A model generated the notes under the pieces. The model had not been told where the DNA came from. It searched no databases and saw only the letters and a program-made list of their open reading frames with translations. Both the position numbers and the translations under genes were made by a program. From Pollenia angustigena (lineage: Eukaryota; Arthropoda; Insecta; Diptera; Polleniidae): 64,000 bases of DNA. The stretch covers positions 19,926,945 to 19,990,944 of the forward strand of contig OV884059.1 of NCBI GenBank assembly GCA_930367215.1. The letters run 5' to 3'. This document shows, piece after piece, positions 23,601 to 34,656 of the stretch (positions are counted from its first letter, which is position 1; each line of letters starts with the position of its first letter).

Positions 23601-25622
23601 TGTGACAGCGACTATTTTGGTGATAACCCGGATTCCGGATTCGGTTATTCTTTTGTTTAGTGGGACTAAGTTTTTTTTATTTGACTGTATGTATTTATTT
23701 TTTTTTTTAATCAAGTTTGTATTTTATTTACATTCAATAATTTGTCAAGCCTGTGAAAATTTTTATTCATTAAAGAAAATTTTTTTTGATTAGTACGGTT
23801 GTAAAGTTTAGTTTTCGACTATATTGGAGTTGTACATAGATTTGAACTACGAATTGGTGAGCATATTCCTAGTTAGATTAGTCCCATAAAACAGGCGATG
23901 ATTATTTTATATTTTTTTTTAGGCGGAAGACAATTACTATTCCTTGCATTTTGCTTTTCCTAGTTGGCTAGAAGTGCCCGGAAACTAGAATATTTGGCTA
24001 AGGGCATTTCCAGTTTGCTTCGTAAAGGATAAGGAAACTGTACAAGGGTACTGGAGCTTTAGGAAATACGGAGAAGAAGAGGAAACAAATATAGTGTGTA
24101 TGAGAATCAATCGTCATTTTTTTTTTTTTGTACGGTTGAGTTTAATGACGGTCGTTATTGAAGAAGGGAACTAAACAGTAAATCGTTTGGTCGTACAAAG
24201 GGGTTTGTAAGTAAACCCGGCCAAGGCATTCACTTTTAACATTAAATACAAATTTCTGGGAAATTTGAATTTGTAGCAGCAGCTTTTAAACCCAATTTTC
24301 GAAGTTAGTCTTGAGGATTTTTTTTTTGTTATCTAACTTTAACTAATATAAATATTAGTTCGTATTTACATTTTATTTTTCCAAATTCGAAATTAACTGA
24401 TAAGAATATTTCGAACTTAAATTTTGTTAAATCCTTAAGTATTCCTTTGGTAATTTTAAAGAAAATTTTATTTTGGTTTGGTCATCAGTTGAATGGTTTA
24501 ATTTTTAATTTGAAAAGAAATATGAAAGGAAATTTGTAATTCAAGTAATACTTAATTAACTAGTCATTCATACATACAACCCATACCTACATAACCCTTA
24601 GTGTAATTCTCGTTAAACTTCGTTGTACAACGTAACAGTCTACTGTCAACCGGCGCCTGCTGACATCGTTGGACCAAAAGGATAATGTAAGTTAATGAGT
24701 TTACTTTTATTTCCAACATATTTAAAAATTACACTCTCACACTAAAGTACTCGTATTTGCATTATTATTTCATTTTATTTATTTTAAACGTAACATTAAT
24801 ATTTCAATTTGAATTGGTTATTATAACTTCATGTTACAAAATTAGTAACTTCTAAGTCTTGATGTTGCGTTACCGTTAATACTTCATATTCATTACGTTT
24901 GAATTACAAAACCAATTAGTTTTTTTTTTTTTTTTCCTTGTTTTGTTTATACATATTTTTTTTTAATATAAAATAAACCTTACATTTTAATGCAAAGTTA
25001 AAGGGATATATATATATATATATCTAAAAATATATATATTATATATATTTAATAAAAGGGGGGGAAAAACGGATTTGATTGACCATATACCGAAATATAA
25101 TTTTAATATTTTTGTTTAATAACTTAGTTGTTTCATTAAATTTTAATTAAATATTATTAAAATACTTAAATAGATAAAATTAAATAAATAAAATATGTAA
25201 TTAGTTCGATATTATAATGTTATAAAAGCATGCATTTTTAATTTGTTTGTTATTAATTGCGAAAGGTGAAGTGATGGGACTGAGTGTAGGTTAAGTTTAA
25301 TTTTTCAGTTTTCTTCTTTCGTGGGCTGACAACCAAAATATGATTTTCTGTCAGCAAGGTGGGTGGGCGAGGATCTGTGTGGCAAACGACATCTGGAGCT
25401 ACACATTGGTCATCAATCTGTCTCTTATTTTATCCTCGGTTTATCAGTTTGTTTCACTTTTATAGTTAGCTACCTAAATTTTAACTTCTCGAGTAACATA
25501 TTTGTTTTTTTTTTTAAATTACCTGGGAACACAATTAAACCCCTCCCACTGACGAGCACAGCCGAACTGAAAGGTAGCCCCGTTCCCAGTGGAAAAATAT
25601 AACTTATTTGACAATCGTTACA
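23601..25622 (+). repeat. 5' LTR (2022 bp)
   Basis: Begins TGTGACAGCG and ends ATCGTTACA, so TG...CA termini. It is nearly identical to 31200-33227; differences are mainly TA- and T-tract lengths plus two or three substitutions (for example GAAGTGCCC versus GACGTGCCC). The LTR is very long and holds a polypurine-tract-like AAAAGGGGGGGAAAAA at about 25054-25069. Confidence 0.92.
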
Positions 25623-25630
25623 GAGATTTT

Positions 25631-25648
25631 TGGCGCCCAACGTGGGGC
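25631..25648 (+). promoter_or_regulatory. Primer-binding site (tRNA-Lys)
   Basis: TGGCGCCCAACGTGGGGC, eight bases after the LTR end, is complementary to the 3' end of fly tRNA-Lys(CUU) as I recall it (CCCCACGTTGGGCGCCA). It would prime minus-strand synthesis. Confidence 0.85.
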
Positions 25649-26544
25649 CTCAGTAGTCGTTTTTTTCAGAATTTGTGCGTATACATCTAGATACTGAGGG
25701 CCTTTGAATCTTTTGTGGGTGGTGATTCATATTGCTATACTTTTGTTTTTTGTTTTTTTTTGTTGTTTTTTTCTTTTGGAGTATTATTTGTTTGGTTGGA
25801 TATATTTTTCATTTATGGTTAGTGCATATGATGATAAATTCCTTACCTGACGGTATTATGCCAATGTTAGTCAGGGTTTGGGTTCGAACTTGGAGTGTTG
25901 AACTGGTTTATATCGGGCCAATTGTCGTTTGATCCTAACTCATTATTTATTTTTTTTTATTTTATTTTGCAATAGTTTTTCTCCACTTTTAATTTTGATT
26001 TCTCTTCTGTTTTTTTTTTTTTTTTTTGACCTTCTGTATGGACCTAAAATATGTTGGTTTTAATCGATTATTTTCCTGCAGCGGATTTGTTATTCACCTA
26101 AAACTTAATTTGTTTTGGATGTTATGCTATTTGGCATCTGTCAAATACTTCCAGAAATTAAGCTTTCTTATTTTTTTTTTTTCTTATAATTGGTTGATGA
26201 CTGATCTAAGAGACTTTTAATTTATTTAATTTTTTTTTTTTATTCCTACCTTAACGTGTACTTCACCGAGTAGCTTTTAATAATTAATAATTATTTGTAC
26301 TAATTTGTTATCTTTAGTTAAATTTTGGGGATAGGGCATATTTGTCGTTTATCAATAGGATTTTTTTTTTGTTAGTAGAACGAATGTTTATTGACATAAT
26401 TTGTGTTTCCGTAGGTTTTATAACGAAATATATTTACATACATTATTTTTTTTTTCTCTCACCTTGTTAGTTGTTTTTTTTTTGCTTAGAAATTTTGTTT
26501 GATTTATCGTTACTATAAAGGGGGGAAAATCGATTAATTTTAGG
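25649..26544 (+). other. LTR element leader, T-rich
   Basis: About 900 bp of T-rich untranslated leader between primer site and gag. It contains a second polypurine-like tract, AAAGGGGGGAAAA, at 26517-26529 just before the gag ATG. No conserved frame. Confidence 0.6.
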
Positions 26545-27819
26545 ATGCCGATAGTACGTAGTGTGGGGGATATACCATCTCAAGTGGAGCAAATGGATGG
26601 GAATATTACTTTTCCACTTGAACAGGGAGCTGGTGGAGATTCGAGAAATTGTGGGAACCCAGTAGGAAGACCACGTACACGTCAACAAGTTCGCTTGGAG
26701 GCCATGGTTGCAGGTAGCATGGATGACGTTAGAGTACGGCAAATTGTGGATGATTCTTTAAGAGGGTTTAAGGATGAGGTTATCAATATGTTAGCGGACG
26801 GATTTCGGGAGTTGTCGATGGCTAATCCGGGCCCTTTTGGTACGAACAGACCTCCTCTCCGCAGGGAACATATGGATGAACAGGTAGAGGAAGATATCGG
26901 AAGTGATCGTTTTCGGAATGAACAAACTAGACGGAGGGATCAAAATAGGGTGTATGCCAGTGGAGATATTGATCGAAATTCGGAAAGAGTACTGAATATC
27001 ATACGCAATTGGCGAATTAGATTTACCGGGGACACATCGGAAGTCACTGTCGATGAATTTATTTATCGAATAAGTACTCTGACGGTTGCAAACTTACGCG
27101 GTGATTTCAATATTTTGTGCGAACATATCCACATTCTTTTTGAAGGAAAGGCGTTGAAATGGTTTTGGCGTTTCCATCGGATCTGTGGGGAGATAATTTG
27201 GGACGAATTTTGTGAGGCCCTCAAGCGGCAATACAAGGACTATAACACGGACTTCGATATCAAAGATGAGATCTTACGAAGAAAACAACGTAGTAATGAA
27301 ACTTTTGACGAATATCATGACGCAATTATGGTAATGTCTGACAGGCTGCGAGTACCTTTATCGGAGAACGAGTTGTGTGAAACCATGCAAAGGAATTTGA
27401 GACCTGAGGTCAGGCATGAGATGTTGCATCTGGAAATCACTCGTGTGGGCCAACTACGACGAGCTGTACGTAGACATGAGAAATTTATGAAGGACATGTC
27501 TGGATCAAGTTTAAATAAACGTTCGTATCAGAAAGGACATGTGTCAGCAGTTGCTGACAATGATATTGACGGGACTTTTGAGAACCATTTGGAAGATATT
27601 GATTCTGAGGTTTGTTTGATAGTTCGTAATGGACAATGTTGGAACTGTGACAAATTTGGTCACAGTTTTATTGATTGCCTTGAGCCAAGATCTGTATTCT
27701 GCTACGGCTGCGGAGCTAAGAATACATATAAACCTAAATGTCCAATTTGTGTTCGGAAACAGGGAAACGTATTAAAGGATGTCCAGTCGAAGAAAGACGG
27801 GCATCCCAAAAGAAATTAG
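26545..27819 (+). CDS. gag: LTR element gag polyprotein
   Basis: 424 residues. The central region (about residues 145-320, including FLEGKALKWFWRF-like ILFEGKALKWFWRFHR and FDEYHDAIMVMSDRL) resembles the retrotransposon gag capsid domain. A zinc knuckle CWNCDKFGHSFIDC (about residues 368-381) is followed by a second cysteine cluster, CYGCGAKN...CPIC, lacking the usual His. The C-terminal part overlaps pol in the -1 frame, and the heptamer GGGAAAC at 27762-27768 sits in the overlap. It forms the virus-like particle. Confidence 0.88.
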   Translation: MPIVRSVGDIPSQVEQMDGNITFPLEQGAGGDSRNCGNPVGRPRTRQQVRLEAMVAGSMDDVRVRQIVDDSLRGFKDEVINMLADGFRELSMANPGPFGTNRPPLRREHMDEQVEEDIGSDRFRNEQTRRRDQNRVYASGDIDRNSERVLNIIRNWRIRFTGDTSEVTVDEFIYRISTLTVANLRGDFNILCEHIHILFEGKALKWFWRFHRICGEIIWDEFCEALKRQYKDYNTDFDIKDEILRRKQRSNETFDEYHDAIMVMSDRLRVPLSENELCETMQRNLRPEVRHEMLHLEITRVGQLRRAVRRHEKFMKDMSGSSLNKRSYQKGHVSAVADNDIDGTFENHLEDIDSEVCLIVRNGQCWNCDKFGHSFIDCLEPRSVFCYGCGAKNTYKPKCPICVRKQGNVLKDVQSKKDGHPKRN

Positions 27820-30800
27820 ATAATTATGCTAACGTTTTACCTGCTATATCTAACTTGAATATGACTGCGAATTTACCGGAATTGACCCTAGAAGTGACGA
27901 AAATTCACCCTCTACAACGACCCTTCCATATCCGACTGGAAGAGTATAACCGTGCCAGGAATAGGATTTTTAATCCTGACTCCATAGGTAAACCGAATCG
28001 ATCCTCGAGGAGAATTCGTGATTACTATAATCGTAGAAAACTTTTAAGAAAGTGTGTGATATCCTCTGTGGTTAAAGGAGCTAATGACAACCGACCATAT
28101 ATCTTGTTGAAGATTCAGGGTAAAAACTATTTTGCACTACTGGATAGTGGAGCTAATGTGAATGTGGTTGGGGGGAAATTATGTTCCGAAATTGTTGAAG
28201 CCAAGGGTTATTTGCATGGCACAGGCGACGTCAAAACAGCGGACGGACAAAAACAGCGAGTGCTGGGAACGGTGATGTTGGAGATTTCATATAATGGTTA
28301 TAATAAATCAATAGAGTTTTTGCTAATACCATCAATTACACAGGATATCATTTGTGGTATGAATTTTTGGGAAAAGTTTGGTATTCGGATTATTTCAGTG
28401 AATGATGTAAGTGAAATTGTTTCGGATATAGACGCTGATAGAATCCCCATGACTTCTCTGCAAAAACAAAGATTACAAAAAATAGTGGAAACCTTTCCTA
28501 ACTCTGAAATCGACGGATTAGGATGTACGTCACTGTTAGAACATAAAATCGATACGGGTGATGCAAATCCGGTCAAACAGAGATTTTACCCCATTTCTCC
28601 TGCCAGAGAAAAACTTTTGTGTGGGGAGATTGATAGAATGTTGACATTAGGTGTCATTGAAGAGTGCCCAACATCTCCATGGTCCTCACCTGGAGTTTTA
28701 ATCGTTAAGCCTGGGAAGGTGCGATTTTGTTTGGACAGTAGAAAATTAAATACCGTGACCGTAAAGGACGCATATCCTATTCCGAACATTGACGGACTAG
28801 TTTCGAGGCTTCCTCCAATTTATTTTATTTCTAAGGTAGATCTTAAAGATGCGTTTTGGCAGATTAAGTTGGATGAAAACTCGAGACCGAAGACAGCGTT
28901 TACAATCCCTAATCGGCCCTTGTATCAGTTTACAAGAATGCCGTTTGGATTGTGCAATGCACCACAGACGATGTGCCGACTGATGGACCGAGTCATTCCG
29001 TACAATTTAAAGACAAATGTTTTTGTATACCTTGACGACCTTCTTATTATTTCAAAAGACTTCGACGAACATATTCAGCACTTACAGGAAGTGGCAACAC
29101 AACTTAAACGGGCTAATCTGACCATTAATGTGAAGAAAAGTTGTTTCGCTATTCGGCAGGTACAATATCTTGGTTATATTGTGGGGGAAGGTACTTTAAG
29201 AGTCGACCCATGCAGGGTAAAAGCTATTTCAGAATTTCCAACACCCAAATCAGTACGTCAAATTCGCCGGTTCCTCGGCATGGCCGGATGGTATCGTCGG
29301 TTTATTGACGACTACTCTACCGTATCTTTTCCTCTTACGGAACTATTGTCTAAACGCAAAAGTTTTACGTGGACTGAAGAGGCTCAAAAGGCCTTTGACG
29401 CTATTAAGGATAAATTAACATCTGCACCGGTATTAGTACACGCTGATTTTGAAAAACCGTTCATCCTCCAATGGGACGCAAGTACTTACGGTATTGGTGC
29501 AGTGTTGACACAACTGGATAATGAGGGAAACGAAAGGCCAATTGTCTTCATGTCGCAAAAATTAAATAAGGCCCAGAGAAACTATTCGATTACCGAATTG
29601 GAGTGCTTGGCGGTGATGTTGGCCATTAAAAAGTTTAGAGCTTATATAGAAGGACACAAGTTTAAAGTCATTACAGATCATGCAAGTCTCAAGTGGCTGA
29701 TGAGGCAAAAGGACTTGTCAGGACGATTGGCTAGGTGGTCACTAAAATTGCAAGGATTTGATTTTGAAATCGAACACCGAAAAGGCAAAGATAACATTGT
29801 ACCGGACACGTTATCAAGAGCGTTTGAAAATGACCCAATGGTGAATGGGATAGAGTTGGAAATCCTACCATCAATAGACCTTCAATCTGAAGCTTTTGAA
29901 AGTGACGAATACATACGTTTAAAAGAGGAATTTTCTAGGGCTCAATTACCGGACTATTGCGTTAAGGATAAATTTATCTACAAAAGAACAAAGTTTTCAA
30001 CCGGTGAAGCTGATGAGTCTGCATCTTGGAAGTTATTCGTTCCAGAGGAACTTAGAATCAAAGTCATATATTCAGCACATGATACTCCTAACACAGCCCA
30101 TGGTGGAATTGCCAAGACTATTCATCGAATTCGGCAATATTTTTATTGGCCTGGGTTAGTCACCGATGTAAAAACATATGTTATGAATTGTGTTTACTGT
30201 AAAACATCGAAAGCTCCAACCTCATCCCTTAAACCACCTATGGGTGTAATGGTGAATACAGAAAGGCCATTTCAACGCCTGTATATAGATCTTATTGGTC
30301 CTTTTCCGAGAAGCAAACACGGTAATATAGGCATACTTATTATATTGGACCATTTTAGTAAATTTACCTTCTTGAAACCTTTAAGGAAATTCACAACGGG
30401 ACCGGTCGTTGATTACCTTAACAATGAAGTTTTCCTTTGCTACGGGGTTCCAGAAATTATGGTATCGGACAATGGCAGCCAGTTTAAGTCCAAGGAATTT
30501 AAAAGGTTACTTGACAAATTTGGCATAAAACATCAATTCACCGCCATTCACAGTCCGCAATCTAATGCAAGTGAGCGAGTTAATAGATCGATTAACGAGG
30601 CTCTTAGATCTTTCATTACAAACGATCAACGAAAGTGGGATGAATTTCTACCGAGTATAAATTGTGCACTACGTAGCGGCGTACACCAGACGACAGGACG
30701 GACTCCCTATGACCTAGTTTTTGGACAGACGATGGTCACACATGGACAGGATTATGTGATTTTGCGGAATTTGAAACTTTTGGCGGAAACGGACACAAAA

Positions 30801-31103
30801 ATTGAAAGACAGGACCATTTTACAATTTTACGGGACACTATTCGGACAAAAATTAAGGAGGCGTATGATCGTAACGCAAAATCGTACAACTTAAGATCGC
30901 GAAAACGGGAATTCGATATTGGCCAGGTGGTCTTTAGGAGGAATTTTGTACAGAGCTCGGCGGCCGAAGGCTTTAATGCTAAACTTGCACCTGTGGGAGT
31001 TAAAGCGATAGTTAAAAGGCGAGTAGGTAATGTTAATTATGAGCTGGAGGATTTTAATGACGGATATGTCAGTATTTACCACCTAAAGGACATTTGGACC
31101 TGA
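27738..31103 (+). CDS. pol: LTR element pol polyprotein
   Basis: About 1,110 residues, probably expressed by -1 frameshifting from gag. In order: aspartic protease (LLDSGANVNVVGG, about residue 134), reverse transcriptase (FCLDSRKLNTV, MPFGLCNAP, and the catalytic YLDD at about residue 432), RNase H (LQWDASTYGIGAVL, TELECLAV, TDHASLKWL), and integrase with the HHCC zinc region (H...H...CVYCKT) and the DDE core (YIDLIGPFP, SDNGSQF, and a downstream E). Integrase follows RNase H, so Ty3/gypsy order. The frame is uninterrupted. Only 97 bp separate its stop from the 3' LTR, so no env. Confidence 0.93.
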   Translation: MSNLCSETGKRIKGCPVEERRASQKKLDNYANVLPAISNLNMTANLPELTLEVTKIHPLQRPFHIRLEEYNRARNRIFNPDSIGKPNRSSRRIRDYYNRRKLLRKCVISSVVKGANDNRPYILLKIQGKNYFALLDSGANVNVVGGKLCSEIVEAKGYLHGTGDVKTADGQKQRVLGTVMLEISYNGYNKSIEFLLIPSITQDIICGMNFWEKFGIRIISVNDVSEIVSDIDADRIPMTSLQKQRLQKIVETFPNSEIDGLGCTSLLEHKIDTGDANPVKQRFYPISPAREKLLCGEIDRMLTLGVIEECPTSPWSSPGVLIVKPGKVRFCLDSRKLNTVTVKDAYPIPNIDGLVSRLPPIYFISKVDLKDAFWQIKLDENSRPKTAFTIPNRPLYQFTRMPFGLCNAPQTMCRLMDRVIPYNLKTNVFVYLDDLLIISKDFDEHIQHLQEVATQLKRANLTINVKKSCFAIRQVQYLGYIVGEGTLRVDPCRVKAISEFPTPKSVRQIRRFLGMAGWYRRFIDDYSTVSFPLTELLSKRKSFTWTEEAQKAFDAIKDKLTSAPVLVHADFEKPFILQWDASTYGIGAVLTQLDNEGNERPIVFMSQKLNKAQRNYSITELECLAVMLAIKKFRAYIEGHKFKVITDHASLKWLMRQKDLSGRLARWSLKLQGFDFEIEHRKGKDNIVPDTLSRAFENDPMVNGIELEILPSIDLQSEAFESDEYIRLKEEFSRAQLPDYCVKDKFIYKRTKFSTGEADESASWKLFVPEELRIKVIYSAHDTPNTAHGGIAKTIHRIRQYFYWPGLVTDVKTYVMNCVYCKTSKAPTSSLKPPMGVMVNTERPFQRLYIDLIGPFPRSKHGNIGILIILDHFSKFTFLKPLRKFTTGPVVDYLNNEVFLCYGVPEIMVSDNGSQFKSKEFKRLLDKFGIKHQFTAIHSPQSNASERVNRSINEALRSFITNDQRKWDEFLPSINCALRSGVHQTTGRTPYDLVFGQTMVTHGQDYVILRNLKLLAETDTKIERQDHFTILRDTIRTKIKEAYDRNAKSYNLRSRKREFDIGQVVFRRNFVQSSAAEGFNAKLAPVGVKAIVKRRVGNVNYELEDFNDGYVSIYHLKDIWT
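27762..27768 (+). promoter_or_regulatory. -1 ribosomal frameshift heptamer
   Basis: GGGAAAC, positioned as G GGA AAC in the gag reading frame, is a classical X XXY YYZ slippery site used by several retroviruses. It lies inside the gag/pol overlap, and shifting by -1 enters the pol frame. A downstream stimulatory structure was not established. Confidence 0.75.
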
Positions 31104-31199
31104 TATCATAGTATATATTACTGGAAAATGTAAATTACTTTCTGGTTACGCTGGGTTTTCAGATTAAATTCTGCACCATACTTTGTATTTAATCTGTTT

Positions 31200-33227
31200 T
31201 GTGACAGCGACTATTTTGGTGATAACCCGGATTCCGGATTCGGTTATTCTTTTGTTTAGTGGGACTAAGTTTTTTTTATTTGACTGTATGTATTTATTTT
31301 TTTTTTTTAATCAAGTTTGTATTTTATTTACATTCAATAATTTGTCAAGCCTGTGAAAATTTTTATTCATTAAAGAAAATTTTTTTTGATTAGTACGGTT
31401 GTAAAGTTTAGTTTTCGACTATATTGGAGTTGTACATAGATTTGAACTACGAATTGGTGAGCATATTCCTAGTTAGATTAGTCCCATAAAACAGGCGATG
31501 ATTATTTTATATTTTTTTTTAGGCGGAAGACAATTACTATTCCTTGCATTTTGCTTTTCCTAGTTGGCTAGACGTGCCCGGAAACTAGAATATTTGGCTA
31601 AGGGCATTTCCAGTTTGCTTCGTAAAGGATAAGGAAACTGTACAAGGGTACTGGAGCTTTAGGAAATACGGAGAAGAAGAGGAAACAAATATAGTGTGTA
31701 TGAGAATCAATCGTCATTTTTTTTTTTTTTGTACGGTTGAGTTTAATGACGGTCGTTATTGAAGAAGGGAACTAAACAGTAAATCGTTTGGTCGTACAAA
31801 GGGGTTTGTAAGTAAACCCGGCCAAGGCATTCACTTTTAACATTAAATACAAATTTCTGGGAAATTTGAATTTGTAGCAGCAGCTTTTAAACCCAATTTT
31901 CGAAGTTAGTCTTGAGGATTTTTTTTTTGTTATCTAACTTTAACTAATATAAATATTAGTTCGTATTTACATTTTATTTTTCCAAATTCGAAATTAACTG
32001 ATAAGAATATTTCGAACTTAAATTTTGTTAAATCCTTAAGTATTCCTTTGGTAATTTTAAAGAAAATTTTATTTTGGTTTGGTCATCAGTTGAATGGTTT
32101 AATTTTTAATTTGAAAAGAAATATGAAAGGAAATTTGTAATTCAAGTAATACTTAATTAACTAGTCATTCATACATACAACCCATACCTACATAACCCTT
32201 AGTGTAATTCTCGTTAAACTTCGTTGTACAACGTAACAGTCTACTGTCAACCGGCGCCTGCTGACATCGTTGGACCAAAAGGATAATGTAAGTTAATGAG
32301 TTTACTTTTATTTCCAACATATTTAAAAATTACACTCTCACACTAAAGTACTCGTATTTGCATTATTATTTCATTTTATTTATTTTAAACGTAACATTAA
32401 TATTTCAATTTGAATTGGTTATTATAACTTCATGTTACAAAATTAGTAACTTCTAAGTCTTGATGTTGCGTTACCGTTAATACTTCATATTCATTACGTT
32501 TGAATTACAAAACCAATTAGTTTTTTTTTTTTTTTCCTTGTTTTGTTTATACATATTTTTTTTTAATATAAAATAAACCTTACATTTTAATGCAAAGTTA
32601 AAGGGATATATATATATATATATATATATCTAAAAATATATATATTATATATATTTAATAAAAGGGGGGGAAAAACGGATTTGATTGACCATATACCGAA
32701 ATATAATTTTAATATTTTTGTTTAATAACTTAGTTGTTTCATTAAATTTTAATTAAATATTATTAAAATACTTAAATAGATAAAATTAAATAAATAAAAT
32801 ATGTAATTAGTTCGATATTATAATGTTATAAAAGCATGAATTTTTAATTTGTTTGTTATTAATTGCGAAAGGTGAAGTGATGGGACTGAGTGTAGGTTAA
32901 GTTTAATTTTTCAGTTTTCTTCTTTCGTGGGCTGACAACCAAAATATGATTTTCTGTCAGCAAGGTGGGTGGGCGAGGATCTGTGTGGCAAACGACATCT
33001 GGAGCTACACATTGGTCATCAATCTGTCTCTTATTTTATCCTCGGTTTATCAGTTTGTTTCACTTTTATAGTTAGCTACCTAAATTTTAACTTCTCGAGT
33101 AACATATTTGTTTTTTTTTTAAATTACCTGGGAACACAATTAAACCCCTCCCACTGACGAGCACAGCCGAACTGAAAGGTAGCCCCGTTCCCAGTGGAAA
33201 AATATAACTTATTTGACAATCGTTACA
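31200..33227 (+). repeat. 3' LTR (2028 bp)
   Basis: Partner of 23601-25622. Upstream of its first base the sequence is TTTAATCTGTTT, with no polypurine tract; the only such tracts are inside the LTRs (here about 32660-32675) and in the leader. Confidence 0.92.
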
Positions 33228-34656
33228 AGTGGTAACAACAACAGTGGGAGATGTTCTTCGAGCACTCAAAGATAAATCCAATGAAGTTGAAATCGTTAAT
33301 AAGAAGTTTAACATTTTAATGAATGAAAACGAAGAACTCAAGAAAACAGTAAACCAATTAATCTTGAGAGTTAAAGAATTAACTAATGATGGTACAAACA
33401 GTGAAGACGATATGATTGTTGATGACGCTTGTGTTTCAACAAATCTTAAGAAAAAATCCTACCCTAATGCCTTAGAGGGTAAGGACAGTTTGAAGAAAAG
33501 CCAGGCTAACGCTAAAGCTGGCTCTACCGAGGGAGAAAACCTTAAACGTCAGAAGGATGTTGCAGCTGGGGCAGTGAAGAAAGAACTGGCAAAGAACCAG
33601 GCTGGTACATCCAGACAGCAATTGCCGCAAGCTCAGACTAGCGCTGCAGCCGCGTCAGCACGTGCCAATAAGAAGGATGCAACAAGCAACCCCAAAACTG
33701 TGGAACCCAAGGAGGGTGGAAAGAGTAAGTCTGTTCCGGTGGTAACAACTTATAATATTAATGTTAAGTATATAACTGTTAAGTATATACGCCAAAGGCC
33801 CAGAGACCTTTTTCCCTGGTGGTAAGGGGTCTGTCTGAATCATTTGAGAAGGACGAGGTATTGCTTTATATGCAGGGTCTCCAGATCAATGTGAGGATTA
33901 TGGGGCTTCACAAGTTAGGCAGGGACAGGTGGCTGTTCCAGATGGGTAGGGAGTCTGATATTAGGGGCTTTCGTGATATTAGGTATATTCTTCACTGCAG
34001 GGTCTATATGGAGAAACACTCTCGTCGTGATGTGGTGCAGTGCTATAACTGCCAGCGTTTTGGTCATGTGGCCATAAATTGTAGCATGCCTTTTCGGTGT
34101 GTGAAATGTGGTGGTTCTCATGAACCTGGAAAATGTGTTATTCCTCCGAAGGGTGAGAATAACCTTGAGACCTTGACAACTGATCCTATAACGGGACAGG
34201 CGGTTGGAAGAATAGGTTTGCCGGTACGGTGTGTGAATTGCGGGAATGAGGGCCACGCGGCTAGTTTTAGGGAGTGTCCCAAGCGTTTGGAGCTCTTACG
34301 CAGGTTGGCTGCTAAGAAGGGATCGGGGGGCAATTCCGTGGCTCATATGGTGAAGTCTACTCCAGGTGTACCTTCCGGTACCGTACGTGGGGTATCTTAT
34401 GCTACTGCTGCTAGGTCAGCGGTTGGTAATGCTGCCCGTGTCCTGACGGGTTCTTTAGCCTCGTCGGGTGCTGACATAACGTTGGCTTCTGCTGGGGCCG
34501 ATTTTGACGCCATTGACGGGGATTGTAAGCGGTTGTTTGGTGGAGGTCTTCTCTCGTGTTTGGGGAAGTTGAGGGGATTTGCCCGGGAGTATAGGTCTCT
34601 TGGGAATGACGAATGTAAATCTCGGGCCTTGCTTGGGATGTTAATTTCACTACAGC

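Larger units (their letters stand above)
23601..33227 (+). mobile_element. Ty3/gypsy LTR retrotransposon, Osvaldo/Ulysses-like
   Basis: A 9627-bp element with 2-kb LTRs, tRNA-Lys primer site, gag, a pol frame offset by -1, and no env. Long LTRs, tRNA-Lys priming, a 4-bp duplication and a gag with CCHC knuckle resemble the Osvaldo/Ulysses lineage of Drosophila; this is a judgement from structure, not a phylogeny. Both long frames are open and the LTRs nearly identical, so insertion was recent and later than E3, which was later than E2. Confidence 0.85.

Noticed and set aside
31104..31199. An env gene in the LTR element
   Set aside because: Only 96 bp lie between the pol stop and the 3' LTR, and the LTR itself has no long frame.
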